A stretch of DNA of 64,000 bases from Haliclona indistincta (taxonomy: Eukaryota; Porifera; Demospongiae; Haplosclerida; Chalinidae), in contig OZ024792.1 of assembly GCA_964017065.1 (NCBI GenBank), positions 5,637,754 to 5,701,753 of the forward strand, given 5' to 3'. Each line of letters begins with the position of its first letter. Positions within the stretch are counted from its first letter, which is position 1. Both the position numbers and the translations under genes were made by a program. Below are positions 61,737 to 64,000 of this stretch, one piece after another. Under the pieces are notes generated by a model. It worked only from the letters and a program-made list of their open reading frames with translations. It ran no database searches and was not told the origin of the DNA.

Positions 61737-64000
61737 TTACAGGGTTGTGACGTCCTCACTGCACAGCTTAGACTTCTCTCCAGTGTCACCCTCTTCCTCT
61801 TCAGACACAACCTCTGGCACGTTGGCAATAGTGGTGTCGTTAACAAATGTGCCGCTCTTCTTCTCGACCATCTCACTAGCCGAACGAGTGGGACGGGTTA
61901 TATCATAGCCTATATATCGAGTCTCATCATCATCATAAGTAGGAATAGAATGCTTGTATCGTTTCTGACGGTAGAATATCACTGCTATCACAACAACGAC
62001 AACTACTAGGACTGCTGCGACTGCAATTACCCCAACACTGACACCAACAGCAACTCCAACAGTGTTCGCTCGAGATGTTGGCCGCAGATCAGAAGCGAGG
62101 CCTTGCTGTATTCCACTCACACCAGATGCACCAACCTGCAGGTGAAATCACAATAGTTGATACTACTAAACAGTACCATTTCTTACAGAAGCTGCAATTT
62201 GACTTTCTTGTTGTCTGACCGCATCAGCCAATCGGCTTCCTGATACCACGCCTCCATTGGGTGTTTCCGCAAACATAGCGACCTCCAATCTGCCGTTGAC
62301 CTCACGGACACCTTCATCAACGATTTTAATGGAACTTGGGGCAACACCTTGACGACGTCTGCTGTTCAAACTGTTGGCAACTGCTATCCTGAAATTTTCC
62401 TCGTTACGAATGAATTCTTCTCTCTGAAAGAGTGAGACCAGATTAGTGCATGTGAGTACAAGTTATAATATTATGGTTGTTTACCGTTATTCCAGTCAAT
62501 TGGATGGTAACCACATTATTTAGTTGCTCCTCGGTCAGATCAGAAATTCTCACATTAACATCAGGCTAGATGGAAATACAAACAATCATACCATAATTTT
62601 GTTATAATCGACCACTTACAGGTAAGGTCGGGGTTCTTGATGGTTGTGTTGGGGTTTCAGAAGTAGGTCTAGTTGGAGCTGGTGTTGAGGACGGTTGCTG
62701 GACGACTGTTGTTGGCAATGGTGGACCAGTGCAGGACAGCTCCTGCTGGTTGTTCCTTAAGAAGTTACAGTAGTCACAGAGGAGCTCTGATTGGTGCCCA
62801 CAGTTCAGTGGAAAGAAGGTGCAGGCACTTCTGAGAGCACACAAGGTCACACGTTGGTTCTGAGACAAGTTAGATTCTTCAAGTGTGCCGCATCGTTGAG
62901 CAACTCCGGAGCAAGTCTGACAAGTTTCTGGAGTAAACCGAGTGACACAACTAGTGGTATCTTGTCCAATGAGCCGGCAGAACAGTCCAGCATAGTCGTC
63001 GGTGCAGTTAGCACCTGGTTGAGGGAGAGTGGGACACTGTGTGTTGATCAACTCACAGAGAGAGCAGTCTGCATTAGTGTAAGCTTGAGCACAGAGAGGA
63101 AATGAAATAGACAGTGCCCGACAGATACCACGGATGGTTGTGTTGAAGCAAAGATCTGAAATAGTGGGGAACGTGGTACCAGAAGGACACTGAGCAGCAA
63201 CTTGGTCACAGAACTGGCATGCTTCACGCGAGTATATTGAAGTGCAGTCAGTCCTGTTCAGAGGATCACAGCCACTGTGCAGCAATGGTTGTCCACATAC
63301 CTCTTGAGGGAAGAAAGCAGCTGGAAGATTGAGGTTGGGGCACTCATTAATCAGAGTTTGGCAGTTTGTGCAGTAGTCGTTTCCAAACAAAGTAAAGCAT
63401 GGAAGATATCGTCCACTGATTGCACAGCTGGTTGCCAATGGTGACGTACAGGTTGGATTAACTCCACTTCCACTTATACCAAGACAAGACTCACAGAATG
63501 AACAGTATTGAGGATTATAGAAATTCTCACAAGAATTATTTAGTTGATGAGTAAGAACAGTTGGTGTACAGAAGCTCTGCAAACAAGGAGATGAGTTACA
63601 CTCCTCTGGTGTGGGCATCATTGAATTAGGGATAGAGAGAGAAGAGTTCAGACTGCCTGGTGGACACAGACCAACGATAAGATTGCACGGTGAGCATTGC
63701 TCTGGTGTTAACATCTGTCTTGAGTTTATGTCATTGATGCTACTGAAGCAGAAGTTTACGAGGTCTTGATTACCGCAAGCATATTGTCCGCAGTCCTCGA
63801 TGTAGAACTGACACACAGAGCAGAAAATCTTGATCTGTGGTACACTAACAGATAATGCTTGACAGGCAACGCCAGTAGGGATGGATCCACAGACATAGGT
63901 AATGTTGGACTGACAGAACTGGTTTTGGTTTCCAGTGGAATTTGGACACATTTGAAGATAGTATTGACAGGCTACGCACAGCTCCGAAGAAAAGTCACAG
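61737..64000 (-). CDS. Cysteine-rich repeat single-pass membrane protein (5' partial)
   Basis: I do not recognise the family. Exons visible are 64000-62620 (open to the window edge), 62565-62485, 62423-62187 and 62135-61737, all phase 0. The first visible about 400 residues are tandem cysteine-rich modules of about 60-70 residues with the core C-x4-Y/F-x3-5-C-x2-C-x6-C-P (e.g. CTSIYSREACQFCDQVAAQC, then CAQAYTNADCSLCELINTQC). A Pro/Thr/Ser stalk with PTxPS repeats follows, then a domain of about 110 residues (VRISDLTEEQLNNVVTIQLT, then FRIAVANSLNSRRR, then LEVAMFAETPNGGVV) resembling SEA-like alpha/beta folds. Next come a membrane helix (VGVIAVAAVLVVVVVVIAVI) and a tail of about 65 residues with tyrosines (YIGYDITRP). 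A receptor or adhesion molecule is likely; the ligand is unknown. Confidence 0.83.

Overview
This window reads as nuclear DNA of an early-branching animal, most likely a demosponge. The genes are close together, their introns are short (many 45-100 bp) with GT-AG ends, and the proteins are metazoan (dystroglycan, testin, pleckstrin, MDM1, MAN1-like, BTG/Tob, RBM15). Two families of 7-TM receptors sit in tandem arrays. The species assignment is inference. Exon models were built by hand from splice signals and reading frame. For every complete model the summed exon length is a multiple of three, except one receptor that carries a frame disruption.

Layout. 1-1871 (+): 3' part of cytosolic seryl-tRNA synthetase. 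1997-7523 (-): two tandem, related multi-pass membrane proteins with an N-terminal cysteine cluster, one with ankyrin repeats; I do not recognise the family. 7688-13270 (-): a dystroglycan with a very large repeated Ser/Thr/Pro region. 14277-15366 (+): an acidic coiled-coil protein. 15597-18761 (+): pleckstrin (PH-DEP-PH). 18895-21256 (-): testin (PET plus three LIM) with two alternative first exons. 21580-24246 (-): intronless RBM15/Spenito. 25027-28738 (+): MDM1.

29378-36265 (-): three intact paralogous 7-TM receptors of adhesion/class-B type without an adhesion ectodomain, plus several decayed fragments. 36391-39243 (+): IMP dehydrogenase. 39781-42629 (+): a MAN1/LEMD-type inner nuclear membrane protein without a visible LEM domain. 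42630-51583: about 8.5 kb of mostly non-coding DNA around a single BTG/Tob gene.

51584-52762 (-): a predicted secreted or lumenal protein tyrosine phosphatase. It is divergent from mitochondrial IF3 at 52912-53714 (+). 54031-58235 (+): three tandem GPR157-like receptors, the first with two DNA-transposon insertions in one intron and the third frame-disrupted. 58427-61588 (-): a secreted propeller-lectin-like protein. 61737-64000 (-): 3' part of a cysteine-rich single-pass membrane protein that continues past the window edge.

Most genes are unrelated housekeeping or signalling loci that happen to be neighbours. The local themes are tandem receptor duplication, extracellular or adhesion proteins, and shared or very close promoters. 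The least explained coding items are the Cys-cluster membrane pair, the cysteine-rich receptor, the propeller protein and the secreted phosphatase.
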